64,000 bases of DNA from an uncultured Celeribacter sp. (GCF_963675965.1 NZ_OY780935.1:3026501-3090500), one strand, 5' to 3'; positions 16,374 through 28,372 are shown, counted from the stretch's first letter. Translations and numbers: made by a program. The notes: generated by a model from the letters alone, not told the origin.

Positions 16374-17090
16374 GATGGGCTGTCCTTTCGCGCAGATGCG
16401 CCCAGATGTAGCCGAGCAGGCGTCAGGATGCCATCTGTCAGGTGGTCGCGGCAATCCTGAGTGTTTTTATTGTTGAGTAAATCTATCAACTATATGATTT
16501 CGTTGATTTTTTTCTTGCATGGCGGCGTGTGCGGCGCTATGAAGCCCTTAGCCAAGATGACAGCTCCCCGGCCAGGTCCCTTTGAGGCATTCCTCAAGTC
16601 CCAGCGCGGCAGCCACTCCTCCAGCCAATTGCCAGATCACCGCACCTCGGGTTTTGCGACCCGTGTCGTCGCCTGTGTCGCGTTCCTCTGCGATCGGCCA
16701 TGATGCGCCTCCAGCACTGAAATTTCAAGACACTCCGAAGAGGCCAAGGCCGGCACGTCGCCATTCCGCCCGGGTTCCCTATGCCGCTCCGTCGCCAGCT
16801 CAGGCCAGCCACGCAGCCCGGAACCCCAGCCAGATCGCTCGGGCAGCGCCCCGGTACAAGCTTCGGTGAAAAGGGACATCCTGCGGGTGTCCCTTTTTCC
16901 TGTTTCAGGCCCCGTTTTGACGGGTTTACCCACCGCTTTCGGGGGCCTATAAGGCGCACATGACTTTTGTGGCGATCATTATTCGAATTATCAGCCCGGC
17001 GCTCTGATCAGACGAGCCGCCGGGACAAGGCGTATGGAAGCCCGCGCCGAATTCGAAGACGACACCCTCCCTCCCAAGGACCCAAACGAT
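16374..17090. other. Long intergenic region between the globin and ileS, no confident gene
   Basis: 717 bases. The first 150 are AT-rich and suitable for the divergent globin promoter. From about 16540 to 16865 the sequence is GC-rich with several short overlapping frames on both strands, none with a good ribosome-binding site or recognisable product. A hairpin with T-tracts at 16869-16898 ends this stretch, as would suit a small RNA or a short transcript terminating there. The last 150 bases lead to ileS. No known structured RNA was recognised. Confidence 0.35.
16869..16898. terminator. Bidirectional terminator-like hairpin before ileS
   Basis: AAAAGGGACA (16869-16878) pairs with TGTCCCTTTT (16888-16897) around a 9-base loop, followed by further T. 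It works on either strand. No coding gene ends here, so it either terminates an unannotated transcript from 16540-16868 or attenuates transcription entering ileS. Confidence 0.6.
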
Positions 17091-20081
<2,991 letters not shown>

Positions 20082-20115
20082 AATCGGCGGCCTCTCTGTC
20101 GACAAAAGATCATTG

Positions 20116-20140
20116 AAAGGGCACCTTCGGGTGCCCTTTT
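20116..20140 (+). terminator. Rho-independent terminator after ileS
   Basis: AAAGGGCACC (20116-20125), TTCG loop, GGTGCCCTTT (20130-20139) and a further T. The UUCG tetraloop and the A/T flanks make it strong and usable in both directions, here also for the convergent xerC-type operon. Confidence 0.88.
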
Positions 20141-20192
20141 GCATGGCGGGGCAAGTCTGAGGCCGGAGCTGAGACCGGAACCGATCCCCGTG

Positions 20193-21128
20193 CTATTCGG
20201 GGGCTTTGGCGCGCGGATGTGCGGCCTCATAGACCTTGAGCAGCCGGGCCGTGTCGACAGCGGTATAGGCCTGTGTCGTCGACAGCGAGGCATGCCCCAG
20301 CAGTTCCTGAATGGCGCGCAGATCGCCACCGGCGTTCAGCAGATGGGTGGCAAAGCTGTGACGCATTGCATGCGGGGTGACCGAGGCAGGCAGCCCCAGT
20401 TGCATTCGCGCGGCTTCGGTCACGCGCGAGATCATGCGCGGGTTGAGGGCGCCGCCGCGTTTGCCACGAAACAGTGGTGTCTCTGGCGCGCCCTCATAGG
20501 GACAAAGCCGCAGATAGCTGTTCACGGCGTCTCGTGCCACCGGCAGGACCGGGACGATACGTTCCTTGCCACCCTTGCCGGTGATGCGCAGAACCTCGCC
20601 CAATGGTGCGTCCCCTCGGGTCAGGGACAGGGCTTCGGAAATCCGCAAACCGCAGCCGTAGAGCAATGTGACCACAGCCACATCGCGGGCCGCAATCCAC
20701 GGGTCCTGCGATTGCAGTGAGACGGTCGAAAGCATCTCCTGGGCGGCGTCCGGTGACAGGGGCCGGGGCAGCTTGGCCTGGAACTTAGGCGCGCGGGTCG
20801 ACAGGATCGCCGTGGCATCGAACCCTTCGCGCTCCGACAGCCAGCGGGTGAAATTCTTGACCGCCGAGAGGGCGCGCGCCAGCGACCGCGCGGCAACGCC
20901 ACGGCCCCGTTCATGGGCCATCCAGGCACGCATATCCGAAATCGTCAGCCGTGCGATCTGCGCCGGACCGAAACCCCCGCCGTGGTGCTGCGCCAGAAAG
21001 GCCAACCAGCCTGCGACATCGCGCTGATAGGCGGTGATCGTGTTTTCCGAGGCACCATGCAGCGCCCGCTGCAAGTCGAGCCAGTTCTGCAGCGCGTCAC
21101 GCATGCCGTCTGTCAGGGCGGTGCTCAT
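20193..21128 (-). CDS. xerC: Tyrosine recombinase XerC
   Basis: A 311-residue Xer-type tyrosine recombinase that with XerD resolves chromosome dimers at dif. Catalytic residues are visible: Arg in YGCGLRISEAL, Lys in TGKGGKERIVPV, HxxR in HAMRHSFATHLL, His in LGHASLSTTQAY, and the nucleophile Tyr in that last motif. The N-terminal SAM-like domain holds ENTITAYQRDVAGWLAFL. The upstream DUF484 gene overlaps the start by 4 bases, a common arrangement for housekeeping XerC, which argues against a mobile-element integrase. Confidence 0.93.
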   Translation of the reverse strand: MSTALTDGMRDALQNWLDLQRALHGASENTITAYQRDVAGWLAFLAQHHGGGFGPAQIARLTISDMRAWMAHERGRGVAARSLARALSAVKNFTRWLSEREGFDATAILSTRAPKFQAKLPRPLSPDAAQEMLSTVSLQSQDPWIAARDVAVVTLLYGCGLRISEALSLTRGDAPLGEVLRITGKGGKERIVPVLPVARDAVNSYLRLCPYEGAPETPLFRGKRGGALNPRMISRVTEAARMQLGLPASVTPHAMRHSFATHLLNAGGDLRAIQELLGHASLSTTQAYTAVDTARLLKVYEAAHPRAKAPE

Positions 21129-21850
21129 CCCAGCCAGCGCTGCATCATGCGTTCAAAGGCCCCGGCAAAGAACTGCAGCAGATCGGTGGCCTGAGCAGGG
21201 GTGAACATCTGCGGATCTTCAGACCCGAACACCAGCAGTCCGGGCAGGCGACCGGGGCCGAGATCCAGCATCATCAGCGCTTCCGACTGGATGAGACTCG
21301 CGGCGGCCTCGCCATAGAGATCGCGTCCGCCCGCGGGGAGCTTGCGCAGCGTGACCGGGCGCATCGGCACATTGCGGCCAAGGGTGACATAGGCTTCGCT
21401 GTAGCCGGGTTCCGCTGTCACCAGAACCGTGCTGAGTTTCTCCAGTGCCGGGTCGGCTTCTTCGATCCGGGTTTCCAGCAACAACCGCACCGCATCGACA
21501 CGCAGCGTCTGCGCGACCTCTGTCGACAGCAGTGTGAGAAACCCCGTGAAATCACGCGGCTCCAAAAGCTGCAGGACCGCACGGTGGATCTGATTGGTGC
21601 CGGTTAGATTTTCATAGGCGGCGGCAATCACCTCGCGATGGGTGTCTTGCAGACGGTCCAGCCGGTCTTCGAGCCGGTCCAGGGCAATCCCACGCAGATC
21701 CACGACATTGTCGCCCGCGGCCACGTCATTGGCCGCCATCAGGGCGCGCATCACGTCCTGATCGTCCAGAATCATCTCCGGTTCGGAAATGATCTTTTCG
21801 CGCAGATCATCTGCCAGTGGCGTAATTGCCTTGGGGGCTTGGGTGTTCAT
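21125..21850 (-). CDS. DUF484 family protein upstream of xerC
   Basis: A 241-residue protein matching the DUF484 pattern: an N-terminal helical segment with EPEMILDDQDVMRALM, then a GAF-like domain containing a region around DAVRLLLETR and the C-terminal ALMMLDLGPGRLPGLLVFGSEDPQ. DUF484 proteins often sit next to xerC and have no proven function. It is the first gene of the two-gene operon; the preceding 200 bases separate it from the convergent transaldolase terminator. Confidence 0.82.
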   Translation of the reverse strand: MNTQAPKAITPLADDLREKIISEPEMILDDQDVMRALMAANDVAAGDNVVDLRGIALDRLEDRLDRLQDTHREVIAAAYENLTGTNQIHRAVLQLLEPRDFTGFLTLLSTEVAQTLRVDAVRLLLETRIEEADPALEKLSTVLVTAEPGYSEAYVTLGRNVPMRPVTLRKLPAGGRDLYGEAAASLIQSEALMMLDLGPGRLPGLLVFGSEDPQMFTPAQATDLLQFFAGAFERMMQRWLG

Positions 21851-22037
21851 GCTGCCTCGTCATCGCTCGACATGCCGGTATCCGGTCGTTGCGAAAACTA
21901 TGCGCCTCGGAGGTCGTAATTTCAAGTGCGGAGGCCGGCCCGGAAGTCGGCTGCTTAGTCTGCCGCTCAACCGGTGTCGGGGTTTGCGCCGCGCGAAACG
22001 TCTCTCTGAAAAGGGGGGCGGCGAAAGGGTAGACGTC

Positions 22038-22075
22038 AAAAAAACGCCCCCGTTTTGTCCGGGGGCGCCGTTTTT
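22038..22075 (-). terminator. Terminator of the transaldolase gene
   Basis: On the minus strand a GGCGCCCCCG arm pairs with CGGGGGCG, then a run of seven T. On the plus strand this is AAAAAAACGCCCCC (22038-22051) and GGGGGCG (22061-22067), followed by CCGTTTTT. It lies 25 bases after the transaldolase stop and is also usable in the opposite direction. Confidence 0.85.
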
Positions 22076-22099
22076 CTCGGGGTGCAGCGGGCTGTCAGA

Positions 22100-22753
22100 T
22101 CAAACGATCTTGATGCCGGCGTCTTTGGCGTCTTTCACGAACTGATCCAGACCCTTGTCGGTCAGAACGTGGTTGGCCATGGCCTTGATCACGGCGGGCG
22201 GGGCGGTGATTACGTCGGCGCCGATTTTGGCGCAGTCGGAAATGTGGTTCACGGTGCGGATCGAGGCGGCGAGCACCTCGGTTTCATAGCCGTAGTTGTC
22301 GTAGATCGTGCGGATGTCTTCGATCAGCTCCAGCCCGTCGATGTTGATGTCATCGAGGCGCCCGATGAAGGGGGAAATGAAGGTCGCACCAGCTTTCGCA
22401 GCCAGCAGGGCCTGATTGGCCGAGAAGCAGAGGGTCACGTTGATCTTGTGGCCGTCTTCGGACAGGGTTTTGCAGGCTTTCAGGCCGTCGAGGGTCAGCG
22501 GCAGCTTGATCACGACATTGTCGGCGATCGTGGCCAGCTTGCGGCCTTCGGCGACCATAGCGTCATAGTCGAGGGCGACAACTTCGGCGGAGACCGGACC
22601 GTCAACCAGTTCGCAGATTTCCTTGGTGACTTCGAGAATGTCACGGCCGGATTTCTTGATCAGAGACGGATTGGTGGTGACCCCGTCCACAAAACCGAGA
22701 TCGTTCAATTCGCGGATGGCCTCCACGTCAGCGGTATCGACAAAGAACTTCAT
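22100..22753 (-). CDS. tal: Transaldolase (TalC/Fsa short type)
   Basis: A 217-residue short-form transaldolase. It transfers dihydroxyacetone units between sugar phosphates in the non-oxidative pentose phosphate pathway. The Schiff-base Lys is residue 83 in NVVIKLPLT. Other blocks are the N-terminal FFVDTADVEAIREL, GVTTNPSLI and the phosphate-site segment LAASIRTVNHI. ATG 22753 has AGGAGA upstream; the long N-terminal extension of the frame to 23440 overlaps priA and is rejected. Fructose-6-phosphate aldolase activity is the alternative within the same family. Monocistronic, divergent from priA. Confidence 0.92.
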   Translation of the reverse strand: MKFFVDTADVEAIRELNDLGFVDGVTTNPSLIKKSGRDILEVTKEICELVDGPVSAEVVALDYDAMVAEGRKLATIADNVVIKLPLTLDGLKACKTLSEDGHKINVTLCFSANQALLAAKAGATFISPFIGRLDDINIDGLELIEDIRTIYDNYGYETEVLAASIRTVNHISDCAKIGADVITAPPAVIKAMANHVLTDKGLDQFVKDAKDAGIKIV

Positions 22754-22852
22754 GGGCGCTTCTCCTTTCGCCTGACTGTTGGCGCAGTCATAGTGCATGT
22801 CGGCGACCACATAAAGGGGGTCTGGCGAGGGCGCGGGAAAAGGCCTATCAAC

Positions 22853-25069
22853 ATGGCCATGGATGCGGCAGAGTATTTTTCCCACGGTCAGTTCTCCCGA
22901 GGCCAGTTGGTGGCGGTGTTGACCACCGAGCCGATCGACCGGCTGCTCGATTACAAGGCTCCCGAAGGCGGGGTGGAACGCGGTGCCTTTGTCACGGTGC
23001 CTCTGGGGCCACGCAAGGTGCTGGGATGTGTCTGGGGGGCGGGGACAGGCGGTTTTGATCTGTCCAAGGCCCGCAGCATTTCCGAGGTGCTGGATGTGGC
23101 ACCGATGCGCGAGGAAATGCGGCTGTTTCTGGAAAAGGTCGCCGCTTATACCCTGACCCCCATGCCCGCCATGCTGCGGCTGGCCACGCGGGCACCGGGT
23201 CTGATGAACCCGCCGGGGATGCGCAAAATCTACCGGCGCGGCACCGGGCGCCCCGGCCGGGAAACTGACGCGCGCCGTCGGGTGATCGAGACGTTGGAGG
23301 ACTATGGCGGGCTGGCATTTACACTCAAGGAACTGGCTGATCTGGCTGGGGTGACGCCCTCGGTCGTCAAAGGCATGGTGCCTTCGGGCGCGGTGCTGGA
23401 AGAAGACAGTCCGCGCGATCTGCCCTATGCGCGGCTGCACAGCGATGCGCCGGGCAAGGAGCTGACCCCGGCGCAGGCGGCTGCGGCTGAGAGCCTGCGG
23501 GCCTCGGTCGCGGCTGAGCGCTATGGCACCACCTTGTTGAAGGGCGTGACAGGTTCAGGCAAGACCGAGGTGTATCTGGAGGCCGTGGCGGAATGTCTTT
23601 CGAAGGGGCGTCAGGCGCTGGTTCTGTTGCCGGAGATTGCCCTGACGGCAGAGTTTCTCAACCGGTTCGAAGCGCGTTTTGGGGCGCGTCCGGCGGAATG
23701 GCATTCCGGTGTGACAATGACCGAACGCCGCCGGGTCTGGAAAATGGTCGGTGAGGGCGGTGCTCAGGTCGTGATCGGGGCGCGCTCGGCGCTCTATCTG
23801 CCTTTTCAGAATCTCGGTCTGATCGTGGTCGACGAAGAACACGACGGGTCTTACAAACAGGAAGACGGGGTGCATTACAATGCCCGCGATATGGCGGTGC
23901 TGCGCGCCTCGCTGTGTTCGGCCACCGTTATTCTGGCCTCGGCCACGCCCAGTCTGGAAACATGGGCCAATGTCGAGGCGGGGAAATATACCCGTCTCGA
24001 TCTGGAAAGCCGCTATGGCCCCGCAGTGATGCCCGACATGCATGCGCTCGACATGCGCCCCGAAAAGCTGCCCGCCACGCGGTTCATTTCAGATGCGCTG
24101 GCCAATGCGGTGCGCAAACGCATTGCGGCGGGGGAACAGAGCCTGTTGTTTCTGAACCGTCGCGGCTTTGCCCCGGTGACGATCTGCCGGGCCTGTGGCC
24201 ATCAGATCGCCTGCGATCACTGCGATGCGCGGATGGTGGAGCACAGGTTTCTCGGGCGGCTGATGTGTCATCAGTGCGGAGAGACCAAGCCGATGCCCAC
24301 GGCCTGTCCGTCTTGCGGGGTGGAGGGGCGTCTCGCCCCGGTCGGCCCCGGCGTGGAGCGGCTGGCCGAAGAGGTGGCAGAGCGTTTCCCTGAGGCCAAA
24401 TGTGCGGTGCTGTCTTCGGATCTTTTTGCCTCGGCCCGCGCGCTCAAGGCGCAGATCCAGCAGATCGCCGAAGGGGATACAGCCATCATCATCGGGACGC
24501 AGCTGGTGGCCAAGGGGCACAACTTTCCCAATCTGACGCTTGTGGGCGTGATCGATGCCGATCTGGGGCTGCAGGGGTCGGATTTGCGGGCCGCAGAGCG
24601 CACGTTTCAGTTGATGCGGCAGGTTGCCGGACGTGCGGGTCGTTCAGAAAAGAAGGGCGTTGCGCTGTTGCAGACCTATCAGCCGGAACACCCTGTGATC
24701 CGGGCAATCATCGCTGGGGATGAGGAAGGTTTCTGGCGGGCGGAGGCCGCGGAACGCAAGATGGCCGGGGTGCCGCCCTATGGGCGTATGGCGGGGATCA
24801 TCCTGTCGGGGCCGGATCTGGCACAGGTGATGGATGTGGCCAATCGGCTGGCGCGTGCGGCGGGGCCGCTCCAGCGGATTCATGCGCAGCTTTTCGGTCC
24901 GGCCCCGGCACCGATCGCGCGGGTGCGCGGCAAGCATCGTGTGCGCCTGCTGGTGAAAGCCGAAAAGAACGCGCCCATTCAGGTGGCCCTGTCCGAGTGG
25001 GTGAAACAGGTGCGTCTGCCCAATGCGGTGCGGCTGCAGATTGACATTGATCCGCAAAGCTTCTGGTGA
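22853..25069 (+). CDS. priA: Primosomal replication restart helicase PriA
   Basis: A 738-residue PriA that reloads the replisome at stalled forks. It has an N-terminal 3'-DNA-binding domain (RLLDYKAP, VPLGPRKVLG), a Walker A KGVTGSGKTEVYL, a DEEH box in VDEEHDGSYKQ, and two zinc clusters (CRACGHQIACDHCDAR, CHQCGET...CPSCG) inserted before helicase motif IV. The ATG at 22853 is chosen because the open frame extends upstream into the antisense of transaldolase. It shares a 99-base divergent region with that gene. Confidence 0.95.
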   Translation: MAMDAAEYFSHGQFSRGQLVAVLTTEPIDRLLDYKAPEGGVERGAFVTVPLGPRKVLGCVWGAGTGGFDLSKARSISEVLDVAPMREEMRLFLEKVAAYTLTPMPAMLRLATRAPGLMNPPGMRKIYRRGTGRPGRETDARRRVIETLEDYGGLAFTLKELADLAGVTPSVVKGMVPSGAVLEEDSPRDLPYARLHSDAPGKELTPAQAAAAESLRASVAAERYGTTLLKGVTGSGKTEVYLEAVAECLSKGRQALVLLPEIALTAEFLNRFEARFGARPAEWHSGVTMTERRRVWKMVGEGGAQVVIGARSALYLPFQNLGLIVVDEEHDGSYKQEDGVHYNARDMAVLRASLCSATVILASATPSLETWANVEAGKYTRLDLESRYGPAVMPDMHALDMRPEKLPATRFISDALANAVRKRIAAGEQSLLFLNRRGFAPVTICRACGHQIACDHCDARMVEHRFLGRLMCHQCGETKPMPTACPSCGVEGRLAPVGPGVERLAEEVAERFPEAKCAVLSSDLFASARALKAQIQQIAEGDTAIIIGTQLVAKGHNFPNLTLVGVIDADLGLQGSDLRAAERTFQLMRQVAGRAGRSEKKGVALLQTYQPEHPVIRAIIAGDEEGFWRAEAAERKMAGVPPYGRMAGIILSGPDLAQVMDVANRLARAAGPLQRIHAQLFGPAPAPIARVRGKHRVRLLVKAEKNAPIQVALSEWVKQVRLPNAVRLQIDIDPQSFW

Positions 25070-25112
25070 GGGGATAGGTGGGGGCTTGAGAGAGGCTGGA
25101 AGAAGACGGGCC

Positions 25113-26174
25113 TCAGGCGCTGGCTGCCAGCGGGCGATGGCCCAGAACCCAGGCCGTCGCGACCCCGCCGACCCACATGCACAGCAGCGCCAGCCATGCG
25201 GTGGCGGCAAAGACCGAGGTGCCGGTGACGCCATTGCCTATGGCGCAACCACCCGCCAGCATGGCCCCAAACCCCATCAGCACCGCGCCGATCATAGACC
25301 GGCGCATGAGCGGGACGCTTTCAAACGCCTGCCAGCGGAATTCGCCATTGATCAATGCGGCACTGAAGGCGCCCAGAACCACCCCCGGCACGAGGCCGAT
25401 GTCAAAGGTCAGCACGGCGGCCCGGTCGAGCACGAACATCAATGTGTTGGCCGAGGGGCCGGAAAAGGTGACCGAGGTGATCGGCAGCGGATCAAAAGCA
25501 AGCTGGGCCAGCGACCATGTCAGCCCCCAGCCGACGGCCACCGCAAACCCCACGCCGGAGGCATAGATCCAGACCCTCGGTCCGATCTGGTTGCGCGCCG
25601 CCAGCACCAGCGCCAGCGCGGCGGTAGCCAACCCGATGATCAGCCCGCTTTCGGCTGGCAGATGCACCAGCGTGCGCAGGTCGATATTGCTGCCGCCGGG
25701 CGTCACCGACAGGCGTGCGAGCTGGTCGCGCAGTGGGGCCAACCGTCCGTGCAGGCTCATTTGTGCGGTGACGGCAAAGATCAGTCCCGAGACGACGGAG
25801 CGTAGGTTGCCGGTCGAGGCAAGCACCAGAAGCCGGCCTGAACAGCCCCGCGCCATCACCATGCCGGCCCCGAACATCAATCCGCCGATGACGGCGCCGG
25901 ACCATGTGCCGGGCACCGCCATGACGCGGCTGTCTTCAGTGCGAAAGATCCCGGCCATTTGCGCGGCCTGCACCCAGACCATGGCGGTGGAGAAGGTCAG
26001 CAGCCAGACCGCGACCTTGCCGCCCAGCCGCCCCTGGGCAAATTCGACGGTGGCTGCACGCAGACAAAACCGTGACCGCTGGGCGGAGACGCCGAAGATC
26101 ACCCCGGTCAGAAGTCCGAGCAGAGCGGCGGTCGGGCGTTCACCGATCCATTCGATGAGGGGCAAAAGTCCCAT
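25113..26174 (-). CDS. YeeE/YedE family sulfur-compound transporter (TsuA-like)
   Basis: A 353-residue polytopic membrane protein of the YeeE/YedE family, whose studied members import thiosulfate or related sulfur compounds. About nine to ten helices, and the family's cysteine motifs are seen: QRSRFCLRAAT, GMVMARGCSGR and GAMLAGGCAIGNG. A SqrR-type box (26250-26265) lies 76 bases upstream, which fits a sulfide/persulfide-responsive gene. ATG 26174 is used. Convergent with priA. The transported species is inferred from the family. Confidence 0.85.
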   Translation of the reverse strand: MGLLPLIEWIGERPTAALLGLLTGVIFGVSAQRSRFCLRAATVEFAQGRLGGKVAVWLLTFSTAMVWVQAAQMAGIFRTEDSRVMAVPGTWSGAVIGGLMFGAGMVMARGCSGRLLVLASTGNLRSVVSGLIFAVTAQMSLHGRLAPLRDQLARLSVTPGGSNIDLRTLVHLPAESGLIIGLATAALALVLAARNQIGPRVWIYASGVGFAVAVGWGLTWSLAQLAFDPLPITSVTFSGPSANTLMFVLDRAAVLTFDIGLVPGVVLGAFSAALINGEFRWQAFESVPLMRRSMIGAVLMGFGAMLAGGCAIGNGVTGTSVFAATAWLALLCMWVGGVATAWVLGHRPLAASA

Positions 26175-26249
26175 GGTGCAAACCTCGCGCGTGACATCTG
26201 ACCCAACCTATTGGCTGGGGCTGCTGCGTCCTTGATCTGTATCACACTT

Positions 26250-26265
26250 ATTCTCTTGCGTGAAT
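26250..26265. promoter_or_regulatory. SqrR/BigR-type operator upstream of the YeeE transporter gene
   Basis: ATTC (26250-26253), 8 bases, GAAT (26262-26265), the ATTC-N8-GAAT signature described for the sulfide-responsive repressor SqrR of Rhodobacter. On the minus strand it falls between CTGACA (26274-26269, -35-like) and ATAAGT (26251-26246, -10-like) with 17-base spacing. A bound repressor would block that promoter. The MFS gene on the other side starts 112 bases away and could share it. Confidence 0.5.
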
Positions 26266-26377
26266 GTATGTCAGATTTGGTCCGGTTTTGATCTCGTCGC
26301 AGCTCGCGTCGCAGGCGCGCGCGGAGGGGGGTGTGCAGGAATTCTGTCTCCTCAAACCGGCACAGCCTGCGTAATGG

Positions 26378-27631
26378 ATGTCCATGTTGACACCGACTCC
26401 CCTCTCTGAGGCCCGCCACCTCCCGCTTTGGCGCCGTCCGGAAGCGCTTTTGTTCCTGATGGCCTTTGCCATGCCCGTGGCCTTCGCCACATGGAATGCC
26501 TTGCTCAACAACTTTGTCATCGAAGCGGCTGGGTTCACCGGTGTCGAAATCGGCTGGCTGCACACGGTGCGCGAAATTCCCGGGTTTCTGGCGATTGGGG
26601 TGATCGCCCTGATCATGGTGATGCGCGAACAGATTTTGGGGATCGTCGCGCTGCTCTTGCTGGGGGTGTCGACTGCGGTGACGGCCTATTTCCCGTCGTT
26701 GGGCGGGATCCTGACGGTGACCATGCTGTCCTCCATCGGGTTTCACTATTTTGAAACGGTTAACCAGTCGCTGCAATTGCAATGGCTGACCAAGGACCGC
26801 GCGCCCATCGTTATCGGTAGGCTGATGGCCGCTGGATCTGCAGCCTCGCTGATTGCCTATGGTGTATTGGTGCTGACCTGGAAGAGTTTCGATCTGTCCT
26901 ATGGCTTTGTCTATATGGTGTCCGGGGGCTTTACTGCCGTGGCCGCCTGTTTCGCCTTTCTCGCCTATCCGCAGTTCGAAGCCCCAAACCCGCAGGCAAA
27001 GAAGCTCATCCTTAAGCGACGCTACGGGCTGTATTACGCCTTGCAGTTCATGGCCGGTGCGCGGCGGCAGATTTTTGTCGTCTTCGCCGCCTTCATGATG
27101 GTCGAAAAATTCGGCTTTGAGGTGCATGAGGTCACGGGGCTGTTCCTGATCAACTTTTTGGCCAACATGATCGTGGCCCCCTTCATGGGGCGGATCGTGG
27201 CGCGCAAGGGCGAACGGTTCGTGCTGATGCTAGAATATCTCGGGCTGACCATCGTGTTTCTGGCCTATGGCGGCATCTACTGGCTGGGCTGGGGCGTCGT
27301 GATCGGCGCTGTGCTCTATGTCATTGATCACATGCTCTTTGGGCTGGCTTTCGCGCTCAAGACCTATTTCCAGAAGATCGCCGATCCCGAAGACATCGCG
27401 CCCACGGCGGCGGTGGCCTTTACCATCAACCATATCGCGGCGGTCTTTCTGCCCGCGCTTCTGGGCTATCTTTGGGTGGTGTCGCCGGGCGGTGTGTTCG
27501 GTCTGGCGGCGGCGATGGCTTTGGCCTCGCTTGGGCTGTCGGCGCTGATCCCGCGTCACCCGGAGAAGGGCAACGAATGGCGCCTGTTGCCTTTGGCGCG
27601 CCCGAAACCCCCGGTTGCCCCGGCGGAATAA
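26378..27631 (+). CDS. MFS transporter
   Basis: A 417-residue major facilitator with about 12 helices. The N-terminal half includes LLFLMAFAMPVAFATWNALLNNFV and a proton- or substrate-linked motif region around WLHTVREIPGF; the mid-loop carries KKLILKRRYGLYY and the second half MIVAPFMGRIVARKGERFV, a motif-A-like RxGR/K loop. Substrate is unknown. The start may be ATG 26378 or 26384, two codons later; no clear ribosome-binding site separates them. It is divergent from the YeeE gene and stands alone. Confidence 0.8.
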   Translation: MSMLTPTPLSEARHLPLWRRPEALLFLMAFAMPVAFATWNALLNNFVIEAAGFTGVEIGWLHTVREIPGFLAIGVIALIMVMREQILGIVALLLLGVSTAVTAYFPSLGGILTVTMLSSIGFHYFETVNQSLQLQWLTKDRAPIVIGRLMAAGSAASLIAYGVLVLTWKSFDLSYGFVYMVSGGFTAVAACFAFLAYPQFEAPNPQAKKLILKRRYGLYYALQFMAGARRQIFVVFAAFMMVEKFGFEVHEVTGLFLINFLANMIVAPFMGRIVARKGERFVLMLEYLGLTIVFLAYGGIYWLGWGVVIGAVLYVIDHMLFGLAFALKTYFQKIADPEDIAPTAAVAFTINHIAAVFLPALLGYLWVVSPGGVFGLAAAMALASLGLSALIPRHPEKGNEWRLLPLARPKPPVAPAE

Positions 27632-27648
27632 CCCCGCCAATCAGGCCG

Positions 27649-27679
27649 TTTGTCTTGGCGCGATCTCGTCTTATATTCA
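27649..27679 (+). promoter_or_regulatory. Possible RpoH-type promoter of msrA
   Basis: TTTG (27649-27652), 17 bases, CTTATATTCA (27670-27679). The alphaproteobacterial heat-shock sigma consensus is approximately CTTG-N17/18-CYTATNTnnG. This matches all but one -35 base and the final G, and lies 28 bases before the msrA start. RpoH-type sigma factors in Rhodobacter control oxidative stress genes, which suits MsrA. Confidence 0.35.
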
Positions 27680-27706
27680 AATCAGAGACAAAGATGAGGA
27701 AAACCC

Positions 27707-28372
27707 ATGTTCAGTGCGCTGACGAAAAAACTCACGATGCCCACCCCGGATGAGGCGCTGCCCGGGCGCGATGCACCTGTGTTCGAAGGGGCCGACCATG
27801 TTGTGTTCCATTGCCCGATGATCGCACCGCTCCCGGCCGGGGCAGAGGTTGCGGTCTTCGGGATGGGCTGCTTTTGGGGCGTTGAACGGATTTTCTGGCA
27901 GACCGAAGGCGTAGTGAACACGGCGGCAGGATATGCCGGGGGCTATACGCCGAACCCGACCTATGAAGAGGTGTGCATCGGGCGAACCGGCCACAATGAG
28001 GTGGTGCGGGTGGTCTTCGATCCCAAGATCATTTCCTATGAGGCGCTGCTCAAGGTGTTTTGGGAAAACCACGATCCGACGCAGGGCATGCGGCAGGGCA
28101 ATGACCGCGGTACGCAGTATCGCTCCGGGATCTATTTCACCTCCGAGGCGCAGCGTCAGGCCGCCGAGGACAGTCTGGCGGGCTACAATGTCCTGCTGCA
28201 GGAAAAGGGGTTCGGGGCGATCACCACGGAAATCCTGCCAGCCGGGGCCTTCTATTTCGCGGAAGACTATCACCAGCAGTATCTCGCCAAGAACCCGCAG
28301 GGCTATTGTGGCATTGGCGGCACCGGTGTGAGCTGCCCGATCGGCTTGAAGCTGGAGCGGGGCCCGGAATAA
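27707..28372 (+). CDS. msrA: Peptide-methionine (S)-S-oxide reductase
   Basis: A 221-residue MsrA that repairs oxidised methionine in proteins. The catalytic Cys is residue 55 in GMGCFWGVE. Further markers are TAAGYAGGYTPNPTYEEVC, the ENHDPTQGMRQGNDRGTQYRS segment, and resolving cysteines in GYCGIGGTGVSCP. Around 40 extra N-terminal residues precede the usual start of the domain, as in many proteobacterial forms. No partner MsrB is adjacent. A candidate RpoH promoter lies just upstream. Confidence 0.95.
   Translation: MFSALTKKLTMPTPDEALPGRDAPVFEGADHVVFHCPMIAPLPAGAEVAVFGMGCFWGVERIFWQTEGVVNTAAGYAGGYTPNPTYEEVCIGRTGHNEVVRVVFDPKIISYEALLKVFWENHDPTQGMRQGNDRGTQYRSGIYFTSEAQRQAAEDSLAGYNVLLQEKGFGAITTEILPAGAFYFAEDYHQQYLAKNPQGYCGIGGTGVSCPIGLKLERGPE

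Noticed and set aside
16594..16959. Short minus-strand frame and overlapping frames before ileS
   Set aside because: Products are Arg/Gly/Pro-rich without recognisable motif or ribosome-binding site; none can be preferred over another.
20193..21128. Tyrosine recombinase as a sign of an integrated element
   Set aside because: It is XerC-like in length and motifs, coupled to DUF484 and flanked by core genes, with no attachment repeats seen.
22754..23440. An N-terminal extension of the transaldolase frame
   Set aside because: The extension overlaps the start of priA on the other strand and the family begins exactly at the ATG with AGGAGA upstream.
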